Origin: a virus
IMG/VR virus record: IMGVR_UViG_3300010413_000067
Span: 1-43,039 of that record
DNA: 43,039 bases
Direction: 5' to 3' (one strand)
Shown here: piece after piece, positions 8,808-17,304 of the stretch
How positions within the stretch are numbered: the first letter of the stretch is position 1
Layout of the letters: the number at the start of each line of letters is the position of its first letter
The notes under the pieces: generated by a model
What the model was told of the DNA's origin: nothing
The model's database searches: none
The model's input: only the letters and a program-made list of their open reading frames with translations
Made by a program: the position numbers and the translations under genes

Positions 8808-9266
8808 ATGGCGTGGGTAATGTATCACCAATTTAAAAAGGGGCAACTCGATGGAGCTGATACACATTCGAAATTTCCGGTTGACTTTAATACGGACACA
8901 CTTCGTTTGTTGCTATTAGTCAATACATCAACGATAGATCAAAACGATGTTGACGTCGCTGATGTTATCGCAGGTGCCTCTGACAACGAACCAACTGAGA
9001 CTGGTTACGCAAGGAAGTCTATTACTTCCGTGACTGTAACCAATTCAGCAGGTACTATTACTGTAGATGCAAATGATCCATCAGCGTATTCACAAAGTTC
9101 TTCTGGCTTTAATGATGCAAGATATGCGGTCTTGTACAAGTTCTCAACTGCTGATGCATCTTCTCCTGTTATTGCATCTTATAATTTTGGAACTGATAAA
9201 GGAAATATCGCTGGAACTTTGACATTACAGTTTAGTACTTCAAGTGGAATTTTTACATTAGCTTAA
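8808..9266 (+). CDS. Small beta-rich virion protein
   Basis: 152 residues, AGGAGG 8 nt before ATG. The sequence begins MAWVMYHQFKKGQLDGADTHSKFPVDFNTDTLRLLLLVNT and ends with strands that include KGNIAGTLTLQFSTSSGIFTLA. This resembles small all-beta proteins often found near fibre and structural genes in phage genomes. It is likely a virion component (spike, decoration or fibre adaptor), but the exact role cannot be assigned. Confidence 0.6.
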   Translation: MAWVMYHQFKKGQLDGADTHSKFPVDFNTDTLRLLLLVNTSTIDQNDVDVADVIAGASDNEPTETGYARKSITSVTVTNSAGTITVDANDPSAYSQSSSGFNDARYAVLYKFSTADASSPVIASYNFGTDKGNIAGTLTLQFSTSSGIFTLA

Positions 9267-9285
9267 TCTGAAAAAGGAGGCGACG

Positions 9286-10053
9286 ATGTATAGTAAACTT
9301 CGATTTGAAAAAACTTTCTCTGTGAGGTCTCTTAGGGAGATTAGAACAAGCCTTCTTTCGACGACACATAAGATTGGCGCGAGTGGCAAGCTTATCCCGA
9401 GAGACCCCGCAGGGACAAGGGAAATACCTTGGATTTTTATCAACCATGATATTAGGCAAAGATGGTGTTATATCTGGAACCATGTTTGCTGCGGACTTGC
9501 GGGGATGATTCCTAGTTATTGTCGCTTCAACTGTTGGAAAACAGTAGTTAAGCCAAGAAACATAAAGGAGCTTTTCGATTGCTACGATATTTTTGTTAAG
9601 ATGAATCTTCCAAGTAAGATTGGTGCAGACGTTAGAAAATATACCTTCGGACCTTGGGCTGGGTTTGTCTATGCGGAAACAATCGAAGTTGGACGCGAAT
9701 ATTATAAAAAGGTTAGAGCCGAGATTCCGAAAGCGATTTCTGTTATTTTAAAGAGAGGCTGTACTGAAATGGAAGCGATTCAGCCATCCAATCTTTGGGA
9801 TAAAGATCCAGGCGATTTGTACAAAGATCGAGAACGTGAACTATTAGATATGTTTGAATTTCAAGAGTTTTCTTATCGACAGGCTACTTGGTTAAAGAAC
9901 GAAATTATGGAAAGCTGGATTCAAAGAGCGATTGAAATTGGTGATAAGACTGTACAGAAAATCGCTATTAAACGATCTGGCGATAAGAATATCTGGAAAA
10001 GACTTGTAGTCAATTCCATAACTTATCACGATAAAAGGACTAGTCCGTTATGA
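9286..10053 (+). CDS. Conserved phage protein, paralogue of the 17,795 gene
   Basis: 255 residues, start set by AAAGGAGGCGACGATG. The central 110 residues are clearly homologous to the product at 17,795-18,745. Shared blocks include IPSxC...CWKTV, LNLPSKxGxDxR (here MNLPSKIGADVR), W/YAGFVY, and VILKRxCTExE. Conserved Cys and Trp residues suggest a folded core rather than low complexity. No catalytic motif is recognised. One copy lies just before packaging genes and the other just after the capsid genes, so a head or morphogenesis role is plausible. Function unknown. Confidence 0.65.
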   Translation: MYSKLRFEKTFSVRSLREIRTSLLSTTHKIGASGKLIPRDPAGTREIPWIFINHDIRQRWCYIWNHVCCGLAGMIPSYCRFNCWKTVVKPRNIKELFDCYDIFVKMNLPSKIGADVRKYTFGPWAGFVYAETIEVGREYYKKVRAEIPKAISVILKRGCTEMEAIQPSNLWDKDPGDLYKDRERELLDMFEFQEFSYRQATWLKNEIMESWIQRAIEIGDKTVQKIAIKRSGDKNIWKRLVVNSITYHDKRTSPL

Positions 10054-10340
10054 TGGAAAATCTAAACTGGGGTGAAATAGGTGGCGGAATTATAGCTCTA
10101 CTTTCAACACTCAGTGCAATTGGATACGGCGCAAAGAAGAAAGGTCTTATAACATTCGGTAAGCCAGTCGAAAGACGACAGAATCCTTGTGGTGCCGCTA
10201 TAGTTCCTGTTCAGTGCGCGGATCATCCTAAGCTGATGGAAAAGGTTGATGCTATGAATACAAAGCTTGATTCAGTTCATCACGATGTTGGAGTTATAGC
10301 TGGATATCTTCAAGGTAAGAATGGGAAGAAGGTGATCTAA
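10050..10340 (+). CDS. Single-span membrane protein, holin candidate
   Basis: 96 residues, starting in an ATGATGG overlap with the previous stop. Residues about 8-28 (WGEIGGGIIALLSTLSAIGYG) form one transmembrane helix, followed by AKKK. The C-terminal half (HPKLMEKVDAMNTKLDSVHHDVGVIAGYLQG) is a short coiled coil of the kind found in small phage lysis-associated proteins. No recognisable endolysin lies nearby, so the holin assignment rests on topology alone. Confidence 0.45.
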   Translation: MMENLNWGEIGGGIIALLSTLSAIGYGAKKKGLITFGKPVERRQNPCGAAIVPVQCADHPKLMEKVDAMNTKLDSVHHDVGVIAGYLQGKNGKKVI

Positions 10341-10531
10341 TGGGATCATGGTATCTTAATCCAGAAGAAGAGATTGAAATTGATATACTGATAAAGCGCT
10401 GTAAAGGTGTTTGTGAGATAGGTAGGGTGCTTCATAGAGTATATGGAGTGTATCTTGAGCAAAAAGAAATCATTAAACAAATGGATGAAAGGAGTTGGAA
10501 AAATGTCAACAAACTGGATGATCAGGATTAG
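10340..10531 (+). CDS. Small acidic/helical protein
   Basis: 63 residues overlapping the previous stop by 1 nt (TAATG), with GGGAAGAAGGTG upstream. The segment EIEIDILIKRCKGVCEIGRVLHRVYGV resembles a small HTH-like helical pair. It overlaps the next gene by 29 nt. No family recognised. Confidence 0.5.
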   Translation: MGSWYLNPEEEIEIDILIKRCKGVCEIGRVLHRVYGVYLEQKEIIKQMDERSWKNVNKLDDQD

Positions 10532-10760
10532 GCTGCTTTTAGTGCTGAATCAGATGGCATCTTCAATTTTATTGGCGATTGAAGATGGAAAGCTGACCGC
10601 ACAGGAAGCTGCAGCGATTATCAACAATTTGGTTATGAGCTTGGGAATAGTCGGCGTACCACCGGATGCAGTAGTCTTTAATTTCGATCAAGATCAAAAT
10701 TTAATTGTTAGAGTTAAAAATGATTTAATCTCAAAACTTAGCTTTGAATTCGGTATCTAA
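10503..10760 (+). CDS. Small protein directly upstream of terminase
   Basis: 85 residues. ATG 10503 is chosen because AAAGGAG lies about 9 nt upstream; a frame extension to 10443 has no ribosome binding site. Residues 6-55 are helical and hydrophobic (RIRLLLVLNQMASSILLAIEDGKLTAQEAAAIINNLV). The rest is beta-type. Its stop is fused to the terminase start (TAATG). Position suggests a packaging accessory or small terminase, but no HTH is visible. Confidence 0.5.
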   Translation: MSTNWMIRIRLLLVLNQMASSILLAIEDGKLTAQEAAAIINNLVMSLGIVGVPPDAVVFNFDQDQNLIVRVKNDLISKLSFEFGI

Positions 10761-12316
10761 TGGCTACACCTGAACGCGCTATAATAGAGGGAATGTTTAT
10801 GATTCCCGATAAAGAGGGTCGAGACGTTCCCTTTATTTTAAACGAGACGCAGATTAAACTAGACGATAACTTTACTGGACGAGATATAATAACCAAAGCT
10901 CGACAAGAAGGTGTATCTTCTTATTACCTTGCGCTGTTTACTGTACGTTGCCTGTCTAAGCCAAATACAAGGGCGGTGGTAATATCTCATGATAAAGAAT
11001 CAACTGAACGATTGTTTAAAAGAGTTAAATACTTTCTCGAAAATTTACGAGGACCTAAGCCTGTACTTGAAACATCATCTAAAAGAGAATTTAGTTTCCC
11101 TAAAACCAACTCTGTGTTTTATATTGGAACTGCAGGGGCAAGAAAGTTCGGTCGAGGTGATACTATTACCGATCTCCACTGTTCAGAAGTCGCCTTTTGG
11201 GACAATGCAAAAGATCTCATCGCAGGTTTGTTTCAAGCTGTTCCAAGGTCAGGGACGATTGGTATGGAGTCTACAGGAAATGGAAGAAACTTTTTCTACC
11301 GAAGAGTCATGAATGCTTTCGAAGGTAAAGGACGTTATAAACTGCATTTTTTTAATTGGATTGACTTTGATGAGTATAATCTTCCTGTATCCGAAGAGGA
11401 GGAAATGGATATTGCAGCAAGTTTGGATCCTGAGCTGGAAGAAGATTATCTCTACAATGAAGTCGGTATTACGGCTGGACAGATTAAATTCAGGAGGGAG
11501 AAATTAGAAGAACTTGAATATGATATTGATCTGTTTAAACAAGAATACCCGTTGACAATAGACGAATGTTTTAGGGCGACAGGAAGTAGTATTTTTCATA
11601 AAGTTAATTATGTACCAACTCCTAATTGGATAAAGCAAGATCGCGATCTATGGATGCTGAAGGGGCATCCAGTTCCTGGACATGCTTACCTAATAGGTGC
11701 TGACGTTGCTGGCGGTGTTGGCCAGGACAACTCTGTTGCAGAAATCATAGATATTACAATAATGCATCAGGCTGGAGAATGGGCGTCTAATAAGGTTCCA
11801 CCAGATATTTTTGCACATAGGCTGAAAGATCTTGGCCTTCTTTTTAATAAGGCTTATATATCAGTTGAAGCCAATAACCACGGAATTATGACAGTTGGAG
11901 AGCTTAGAAATCTTTATCCGCTGCATCTGGTGCATAAGAGGATTATAAACACAACCAGTAATGATTCAAGACTTCTTAGTCTCGGCGTTTATCAGACATC
12001 GCGATTAAAGCCGCTTGCGCTTGGAAGCTATAGGGCTTTAGTTGCAACGATTTTGGTAATTCACAGTCCTCTGCTTAAGGACGAGATGGACAACTTTATT
12101 GAGGACTCAGAAGGAAAACTTAGAGCAGAAGAAGGCTGTAACGACGATAGAGTGATGGCAATGGCGACGGCAGCGGTTACGCTTGAGAGAGCTCAACTGA
12201 TGGTTACGCCGTCAGCGTTTGAACCAAAAAGTTATAAGGATCCATTTCAGCTTGAGAGCATTATAGAAGAAATGCACAGTAGAGGTAGTGGATTCCCGAT
12301 AGCGAGGCAAGTATGA
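10760..12316 (+). CDS. terL: Terminase large subunit (packaging ATPase/nuclease)
   Basis: 518 residues. The N-terminal ATPase has the Walker A-like KARQEGVSS at 46-54, typical of terminases with a variant P-loop, and Walker B LHCSEVAFWD at 139-148. The C-terminal RNase-H-like nuclease shows acidic residues in IGADVAGG (D315), SVEANNHG (E370) and GCNDDRVMA (D462/D463), the usual three-carboxylate arrangement. It pumps DNA into the prohead through the portal encoded two genes downstream. The length is normal for the family. It overlaps its neighbours by 1-4 nt. Confidence 0.95.
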   Translation: MATPERAIIEGMFMIPDKEGRDVPFILNETQIKLDDNFTGRDIITKARQEGVSSYYLALFTVRCLSKPNTRAVVISHDKESTERLFKRVKYFLENLRGPKPVLETSSKREFSFPKTNSVFYIGTAGARKFGRGDTITDLHCSEVAFWDNAKDLIAGLFQAVPRSGTIGMESTGNGRNFFYRRVMNAFEGKGRYKLHFFNWIDFDEYNLPVSEEEEMDIAASLDPELEEDYLYNEVGITAGQIKFRREKLEELEYDIDLFKQEYPLTIDECFRATGSSIFHKVNYVPTPNWIKQDRDLWMLKGHPVPGHAYLIGADVAGGVGQDNSVAEIIDITIMHQAGEWASNKVPPDIFAHRLKDLGLLFNKAYISVEANNHGIMTVGELRNLYPLHLVHKRIINTTSNDSRLLSLGVYQTSRLKPLALGSYRALVATILVIHSPLLKDEMDNFIEDSEGKLRAEEGCNDDRVMAMATAAVTLERAQLMVTPSAFEPKSYKDPFQLESIIEEMHSRGSGFPIARQV

Positions 12317-13335
12317 AGATACTTTGTTTATTCAATGGTTGCGACGGACTAGGCCTTGTTAATAAAATTCAAGATGAAGGTCATAGTGTCAAATTGTTTT
12401 TAACTGATAACATAACTGCAGGAAATGGAATCTTCAACAAGGTGGATTCCTGGCGAAAGCATTTAGCAGAATCGCAGCTGATTGTTTCAGGTTCGCCAGA
12501 TTTCTCAGGTTATGAAAAGGTCTTTCAAGAATATGGCAAGCCTTATCTTGGTTGTTCGTACTTAGGTAAGCATCTTATGTTGAAGAAGCGTGAAGAATTC
12601 CTGGCACAATGCGGTGTAGCTATGTGTTCAAATTTTGAGCATAAAGCTATGTTGCATGGATTCTTTAATGGTCGGGATTGGGTTAGGCCTATTCTATTCA
12701 GTGTAATTGATTCACACCTATTTCCTGGAAGTCTGGGGCCTGAAGTCGGCTGCATGGGATGTACTTTGAGATCGGTAGCTAAAGAGCCTGAATTTCTAGA
12801 TCAGATCGCCATAGGTCTTAGAAAACTTGGACTACGAGATTTTGTATCCATTCCGTTTAATGCAGCTGGAGAAGTGTTTAATGTTGTTCCAGGTCTTTTT
12901 CATGATGTTCTTGTTTGTATAGCAGAAGGCTTGAAAGGGTCTTTTTCTGATTTGCTTTTCGAGACTGCGATTGGCGCTGCTAAGGAGATGAATTTTACAA
13001 AGGATTATGTTATTTCAGTTAGGGTTGGAATACCTCCATTTCCGTATAAGTGGCAAGAAGAAGTGCTGCATACGATTGTAGGACTTTCGGAAGAAAATCT
13101 CAGGCATATTTATCTTGATGATGTTTGTAAGCTGAATGGAGATTATCAAGCTTGTTCATTTACGGGTGAGACTATGCGGGTTGCCGCTAGGGGCAGAACA
13201 GTTCGTGAAGCGCAGCGAAGGGCTTATCGAACTATTAATAATCTCGATATTCCTAATAAACAATTTAGAGTTGACATTGGCAAGATGGCCATTAAACTAA
13301 TGGACGGAGAATTTAAGGAAATAATAGATGTCTGA
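12313..13335 (+). CDS. Degenerate PurD-like ATP-grasp protein
   Basis: 340 residues, ATGA overlap with terminase. The N-terminal Rossmann-like half (MKILCLFNGCDGLG, KPYLGCSYLGKHLMLKKREEFLAQCGVA) aligns with GAR synthetase (PurD). The motif FFNGRDW...GPEVGCMG matches the FLDGEE...GPNTGGMG region, and the C-terminus from about residue 288 matches the PurD C-domain (GRTVREAQRRAYRTI, RVDIG). About 65-70 residues carrying ATP-binding strands are missing between QCGVA and HGFFNG, and the catalytic NCRFGDPE is absent. Residues 102-113 at that junction are encoded by a palindrome copy. It is probably not a working ligase. Placement between terminase and portal suggests a co-opted structural or morphogenetic role. 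Confidence 0.6.
   Translation: MKILCLFNGCDGLGLVNKIQDEGHSVKLFLTDNITAGNGIFNKVDSWRKHLAESQLIVSGSPDFSGYEKVFQEYGKPYLGCSYLGKHLMLKKREEFLAQCGVAMCSNFEHKAMLHGFFNGRDWVRPILFSVIDSHLFPGSLGPEVGCMGCTLRSVAKEPEFLDQIAIGLRKLGLRDFVSIPFNAAGEVFNVVPGLFHDVLVCIAEGLKGSFSDLLFETAIGAAKEMNFTKDYVISVRVGIPPFPYKWQEEVLHTIVGLSEENLRHIYLDDVCKLNGDYQACSFTGETMRVAARGRTVREAQRRAYRTINNLDIPNKQFRVDIGKMAIKLMDGEFKEIIDV
12617..12649. repeat. Dispersed palindrome, copy 2 (inside a gene)
   Basis: Core TGTTCAAATTTTGAGCA at 12625-12641 with arms TAGCT (12617-12621) and AGCTA (12645-12649). It is the only copy within a clear gene and the only one whose central base is T on the + strand. It reads in frame as residues 102-113 of the PurD-like protein, contributing MCSNFEHK. 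Confidence 0.75.
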
Positions 13336-15040
13336 AAATAAGAGAAAAGCTGATCATAGTTGGTGGACAGATCAAATCACTGCTGGAATTAGATATAGAG
13401 AGGAAGAATCTTTTCAGGAACGATGGCCAGACTGGAGAAGGATGTATAGAGGTGAATGGAATCCTGGTATCTTGCCAGTCAACTTTTTCTTTATGTTATT
13501 GAGGGCTATTGTTCCAAGAGTTTATTTTAGAAATCCAGCAATTTCAGTCGCTCCTGATATGCCTGGACTTCTCTGTGCTGCCTTTGCACAGATTCTTGAA
13601 AGAATAGATAATAAACTTTTGATTGCTATGGGGATTAAAAAGCAAATCAAGAAGATGATTCAAGATGCCTTTCTGTTTGGCACTGGATGTGGAAAGTTAG
13701 GCTTCGGTGGACAATATTCGACTGTTCCAAGTTATGGCGAAACGGCGGCACCTAGGAATAAGAAATGGGGAACTGTTGAATATATGAGTAAAATAAGCCC
13801 CAATATGCCCTGGTTTTCAAGGTTTCATCCTAAGTATTTAATCGTCCCTTATGGCTGTGAGGATTTAGATGATAGTCGCTGGGTAGCAAATGAAATTGAA
13901 AGGCCGCTGGTTGATGTTAAAGATGATCCTCGACTGGAAAATACGAGAGATTTAGTTCCTACAAAAGAAGCTAAAGTTACTGTGTCAAGAGATACACATA
14001 GAATAGCCAAGCCTATTGATATGATAAAGCTCTATGAAATAAGGGATAGAAAATATCGCAAGGCTGTGGTTATGGATTTAGATCACGAGAAATTTCTCTT
14101 TGAAGGTGATGATGAGCTTCAGACAGATGAGGGCTTTCCGATCTTTTCATTAATCTTTAATAATGACGATGAGGCGTTTTGGGGAATTCCAGATTCAATG
14201 ATCATTGAGCCACAGCAGCTCGAGATGAATGAAATAAGAACTCAGATAATGAAACATCGAAGGCTTACTCTCATAAAGCTTCTTTATCAAGAAGGTCTAA
14301 TTGAATCCAATGAACTTTCTAAAATGGTGTCAGAAGATGTTATGGCCGCTGTAAAAGTTAAAGATATTAACGGCGTTAAGCCTTTGCAAGTTTCTACGAT
14401 TCCAAAAGAACTTATTATTGCCAGCGAAGAAGTTAGGTCAGACGTTCGCGAACAGATTGGATTCTCTAGAAATCAGATGGGAGAGCTTTCTCAGAAATCA
14501 GGAGATACGACAGCAACTGAAGCTTCGATTGTCCAAATGGCAAGTGAGATTCGAGTTGATGAACGACAGGATCTTGTGGCTGAAATGCTAACAAGCGTAG
14601 TTCGATCTATGCACGAGGTTATATTTAAGTTTTGGCAAGAAGAACAGATTATTGATATTGTAGGTCCGGCTGGAATACCACTTTGGGTAGAGTTCAGTGG
14701 CAAGATGCTACAAGGTGGTGCTTATGAAGTTCGTATTGAGCCAGATTCAGCCCAGCCTATGACAAAGCAGTCTAGACGAGCGATGGCTTTACAGGGGTAT
14801 CAGTTATTTATTCAGAATCCAGCTGTTGATCCAGTGGCGTTGACTCGGTATACTTTAAGAGAATTCTATGGCTTTACATATGAGGAACTCATGCGAGGAC
14901 TTCCGACGGGGGCAGGACAGTTAGCCCCTATGGAAATGAATCAGTATCTAACAATGATGTCTAATGCCCAGCGTATGGGCTTACCAATGCTACCACCTGG
15001 TGGTCAGAAAGGAGGTGAAGGAAATGCCAGCGCTTCATGA
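13328..15040 (+). CDS. Portal protein
   Basis: 570 residues, overlapping the previous gene by 8 nt. It sits directly between the terminase cluster and the scaffold/capsid genes, the canonical position. The N-terminus has WWTDQITAGIRYREEESFQERWPDWRRMYRGEW and PVNFFFMLLRAIVPRVYFRNP. A middle beta region and a long helical stem (REQIGFSRNQMGELSQKSGDTTATEASIVQMASEIRVDERQDLVAEML) follow, as expected for the clip, stem and wing of dodecameric portals. It forms the DNA gate at one capsid vertex. Assignment rests on context, size and the conserved stem pattern. Confidence 0.85.
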   Translation: MSENKRKADHSWWTDQITAGIRYREEESFQERWPDWRRMYRGEWNPGILPVNFFFMLLRAIVPRVYFRNPAISVAPDMPGLLCAAFAQILERIDNKLLIAMGIKKQIKKMIQDAFLFGTGCGKLGFGGQYSTVPSYGETAAPRNKKWGTVEYMSKISPNMPWFSRFHPKYLIVPYGCEDLDDSRWVANEIERPLVDVKDDPRLENTRDLVPTKEAKVTVSRDTHRIAKPIDMIKLYEIRDRKYRKAVVMDLDHEKFLFEGDDELQTDEGFPIFSLIFNNDDEAFWGIPDSMIIEPQQLEMNEIRTQIMKHRRLTLIKLLYQEGLIESNELSKMVSEDVMAAVKVKDINGVKPLQVSTIPKELIIASEEVRSDVREQIGFSRNQMGELSQKSGDTTATEASIVQMASEIRVDERQDLVAEMLTSVVRSMHEVIFKFWQEEQIIDIVGPAGIPLWVEFSGKMLQGGAYEVRIEPDSAQPMTKQSRRAMALQGYQLFIQNPAVDPVALTRYTLREFYGFTYEELMRGLPTGAGQLAPMEMNQYLTMMSNAQRMGLPMLPPGGQKGGEGNASAS

Positions 15041-15320
15041 TTTCAAGTGTCTTGAATGTGGCTATATCTTTGAGCAGATAACTACTGATCCTTTACTAGA
15101 TGCAGTGGATTGTGAGAAGTGTGGAAAGAAGGCGGTTAAGACTTTTGAGTATTGGGAACATAGAGAGTTTATGAAGTTTCCAGAGGGCCGCTTTCATGGA
15201 CTGTTCAATGAGCCATATATTACATCGAGGAGACAACTTCGTGAAGAACTGAAGAAAGAGGCTAAGGATGAATACACAGAGTGCTATTCTAAATATGACG
15301 ATGGATATTCAGGTATCTAG
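15024..15320 (+). CDS. FmdB-like zinc-ribbon protein
   Basis: 98 residues; ATG 15024 follows GGAGGTGAAGGAA. The N-terminal MPALHDFKCLECGYIFE...DAVDCEKCGKKAVK has two C-x2-C pairs, the FmdB-type zinc ribbon common in phage head clusters. The C-terminal part is charged and helical (RRQLREELKKEAKDEY). It overlaps the portal gene by 17 nt. The biochemical role of this family in phages is not established; a DNA- or protein-binding morphogenetic factor is likely. Confidence 0.75.
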   Translation: MPALHDFKCLECGYIFEQITTDPLLDAVDCEKCGKKAVKTFEYWEHREFMKFPEGRFHGLFNEPYITSRRQLREELKKEAKDEYTECYSKYDDGYSGI

Positions 15321-15328
15321 GAGCAACT

Positions 15329-15679
15329 ATGGCGAAGAAAAAGTACAAAGGAACTATTTCTATTCGAGTAACTGAAGAAGATGTTATCGAAGTTGATTTT
15401 GAAAATTATCAGTTATTTGGAAATAGACTTGTCGGAAGGATAATTAGGGAACTCAGAAAACAGCGAAGGTTTCTGATAAGACAGGAATTAATAAATATCA
15501 GGAAGGAGCAATCAAATGGACGAGGACTTGAAAAAGTTGTTAGAGGATCAGGCGAAGACGACCAACGAGAGATTCAAAGCAATGGAGGATCTGAACAAGA
15601 AACTGACCGAGGGAATGACGAATCTGGCGGAAGTAGTAACAGGACTGGGAGAGGGCTTAAAATCATCACCAAAACCTAA
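15329..15679 (+). CDS. Small basic protein overlapping scaffold gene
   Basis: 116 residues from ATG 15329 with TCTAGGAGCAACT upstream. Residues 1-60 are a credible fold (MAKKKYKGTISIRVTEEDVIEVDFENYQLFGNRLVGRIIRELRKQRRFLIRQ). After that the frame runs 164 nt into the scaffold gene and becomes Gly/Asn/Ser-rich, as expected for an out-of-frame readthrough. Either the overlap is genuine or the gene lost its original stop. No family recognised. Confidence 0.5.
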   Translation: MAKKKYKGTISIRVTEEDVIEVDFENYQLFGNRLVGRIIRELRKQRRFLIRQELINIRKEQSNGRGLEKVVRGSGEDDQREIQSNGGSEQETDRGNDESGGSSNRTGRGLKIITKT

Positions 15680-16214
15680 GGATTCCGATTCAGATGATAT
15701 GTATTCAAGTAGAACCCTCGAGACTTTAAGTCGCGCTGAACTTGTGGATCACATGCTAAAGAAGGTTGAAAAACTTTTAGATGCAAAGGTAACACCTCTA
15801 TCAAAGGATATTGATAAGGTTGATAAAGGTACGAGGCTAAAAGACTTGCAACGGCAGATTGAAAAGCTTGAATCGCGCCATCCTGACTTTATGGATTGGC
15901 GAGAGGATATTGCTGAGATCGCCAAAAACAATCCTAATATAAGTCCTCAAGATGCTTATGACCTTGCTAGGCTACGAAATCCTGATAGAGCAAAAGAACT
16001 TGACGAAAAATATAAACCAGCAGACGTTAAGGAAGCAGAGAAAAAAGCCGCTGAGGCTAAGAAAAAATCACCGTTTGGTGGACTGCTTCCAACTTCAGGA
16101 AAGAGGGCTGAAGCAAAAACTAATCTTGACGAAGATAAAGCAGCAGAACTTGCTTGGCAAGAGACTTTTGGAACGGACGGAGATATCCTTTCTGGCGACG
16201 AGAAAATTGAATGA
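15516..16214 (+). CDS. Scaffolding protein
   Basis: 232 residues, site AAGGAGCAATCAAATG. Highly charged and helical: a Lys/Glu coiled coil over residues 1-40, a Ser/Pro/Asp linker around 50-65, a second coiled coil 75-130, and an Ala/Lys/Glu-rich tail. The gene lies immediately before the major capsid gene, where phage scaffolds are encoded. It would template prohead assembly and leave before packaging. No protease domain is visible, so it is probably expelled intact or by another route. Confidence 0.8.
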   Translation: MDEDLKKLLEDQAKTTNERFKAMEDLNKKLTEGMTNLAEVVTGLGEGLKSSPKPKDSDSDDMYSSRTLETLSRAELVDHMLKKVEKLLDAKVTPLSKDIDKVDKGTRLKDLQRQIEKLESRHPDFMDWREDIAEIAKNNPNISPQDAYDLARLRNPDRAKELDEKYKPADVKEAEKKAAEAKKKSPFGGLLPTSGKRAEAKTNLDEDKAAELAWQETFGTDGDILSGDEKIE

Positions 16215-16237
16215 TTTAGCCTTTAAGGAGACAAATA

Positions 16238-17206
16238 ATGCCACTAACTTTAACTGAACAACTTGACAACCTTTATACTACTACCTGGGAACATCGAAAA
16301 GGTAAGGCTTTCGATAACATCTTTACTGCCACGCCTTTTTGGTACTGGATGAAGGATAAAGGTAAATTGAAAACTGAGCAGGGTGGCCGCTTTATTATGT
16401 ACCCGATTGAGTATGATATGAATTCCGAGATCGCGTGGATTTCAAAGGGTGAAGCTGTCAACCTGGCCGATTATGAATTCCTGACAGAAACAAAGTGGGA
16501 TTGGAGATACCTCGTTGCCAGTCTTGTTAGATTTGGTATCGACGATCAGCAGAACCGCGGTAAGGCGCAGATTATTAATCTGATGAATGCCAAGATGAGA
16601 AATACCGATGGCGCTTTGATTGATACTCTCGAAACTGCTTTGTTTGGTGCTCAGTCTGGAAAGTCAATCGAAGGTCTGCAGAACTTAGTACCTGATGATT
16701 CTGATGGTACTGAAGATGCAGGTGGAATTGATCCTCTGACGTATTCTTACTGGAGAAACAAAGAGAAGAATATGACAGGCCTAAGTTGCTCTGTTCATCT
16801 GGTATCTCAGATGCGTACTATGCTGAATAACTGCATGAACAACAAGCTGATGGATAAACCTGATCTTATTCTGACTGCGCAAACTCCGTATGAATACTAT
16901 GAAGATGAAACGATGGAACAGAAGCAGATCGTAAACAAGAAGTTGGGTGATGCTGGTTTCGAGAATATTGAGTTCAAAGGAACTCCGATGGTCTGGTCGC
17001 CAGCTTGTGCCGCTACAAGAATGTATTTCTTGAATACAAACTTTCTGTATCTCGTCTATGATTCAATGATGAACTTCGATATGACTAACTGGAAAGAGAT
17101 TCCGGATCAGGTAAATGATCGGGCTGCACAGATTATCTTTGCCTGTGCTTTCGTTATAACCAGGAAGATTTGCCAAGGTATCCTTCATACGATTGATACT
17201 GCGTAA
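16238..17206 (+). CDS. Major capsid protein
   Basis: 322 residues, site TTAAGGAGACAAATAATG. It follows the scaffold and precedes a terminator hairpin, and it has the size and mixed alpha/beta composition of HK97-fold capsid proteins of short-tailed phages. An N-arm (LTEQLDNLYTTTWEHRKGKAFDNIFTATPFWYWM) is followed by a region with GGRFIMYPIEYDMNSEIAWISKGE. The end (IPDQVNDRAAQIIFACAFVITRKICQGILHTI) fits the C-terminal P-domain strand and helix. Fold assignment is by context and pattern only. Confidence 0.85.
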   Translation: MPLTLTEQLDNLYTTTWEHRKGKAFDNIFTATPFWYWMKDKGKLKTEQGGRFIMYPIEYDMNSEIAWISKGEAVNLADYEFLTETKWDWRYLVASLVRFGIDDQQNRGKAQIINLMNAKMRNTDGALIDTLETALFGAQSGKSIEGLQNLVPDDSDGTEDAGGIDPLTYSYWRNKEKNMTGLSCSVHLVSQMRTMLNNCMNNKLMDKPDLILTAQTPYEYYEDETMEQKQIVNKKLGDAGFENIEFKGTPMVWSPACAATRMYFLNTNFLYLVYDSMMNFDMTNWKEIPDQVNDRAAQIIFACAFVITRKICQGILHTIDTA

Positions 17207-17215
17207 TCTTCACTT

Positions 17216-17245
17216 GAGGTGGCCTGGCTACCGCCTCATTTTATT
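17216..17245 (+). terminator. Hairpin terminator after capsid gene
   Basis: GAGGTGG and CCGCCTC form a 7-bp stem (one G-U pair) around an 8-nt loop, followed by ATTTTATT. It lies 10 nt after the capsid stop and is likely a partial intrinsic terminator that raises capsid transcript levels relative to downstream genes. Confidence 0.7.
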
Positions 17246-17250
17246 CAGTG

Positions 17251-17279
17251 GCTATGTGTTCAAAATTTGGACACATAGC
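17251..17279. repeat. Dispersed palindrome, copy 3
   Basis: Core TGTTCAAAATTTGGACA (17257-17273) with perfect 6-bp arms GCTATG and CATAGC. It lies between the capsid terminator and the ribosome binding site of the next gene, so it can be transcribed into that gene's leader or act as an operator. Confidence 0.8.
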
Positions 17280-17304
17280 TGCGAGGCCAATAAGGAGAAT
17301 TATT

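Noticed and set aside
17248-17304. N-terminal extension of the decoration gene through palindrome copy 3
   Set aside because: The frame is open, but the strong AGGAG site belongs to ATG 17305, and an extension would make a hairpin coding. The similarity of its peptide to that at 12,617 comes from the palindrome itself.
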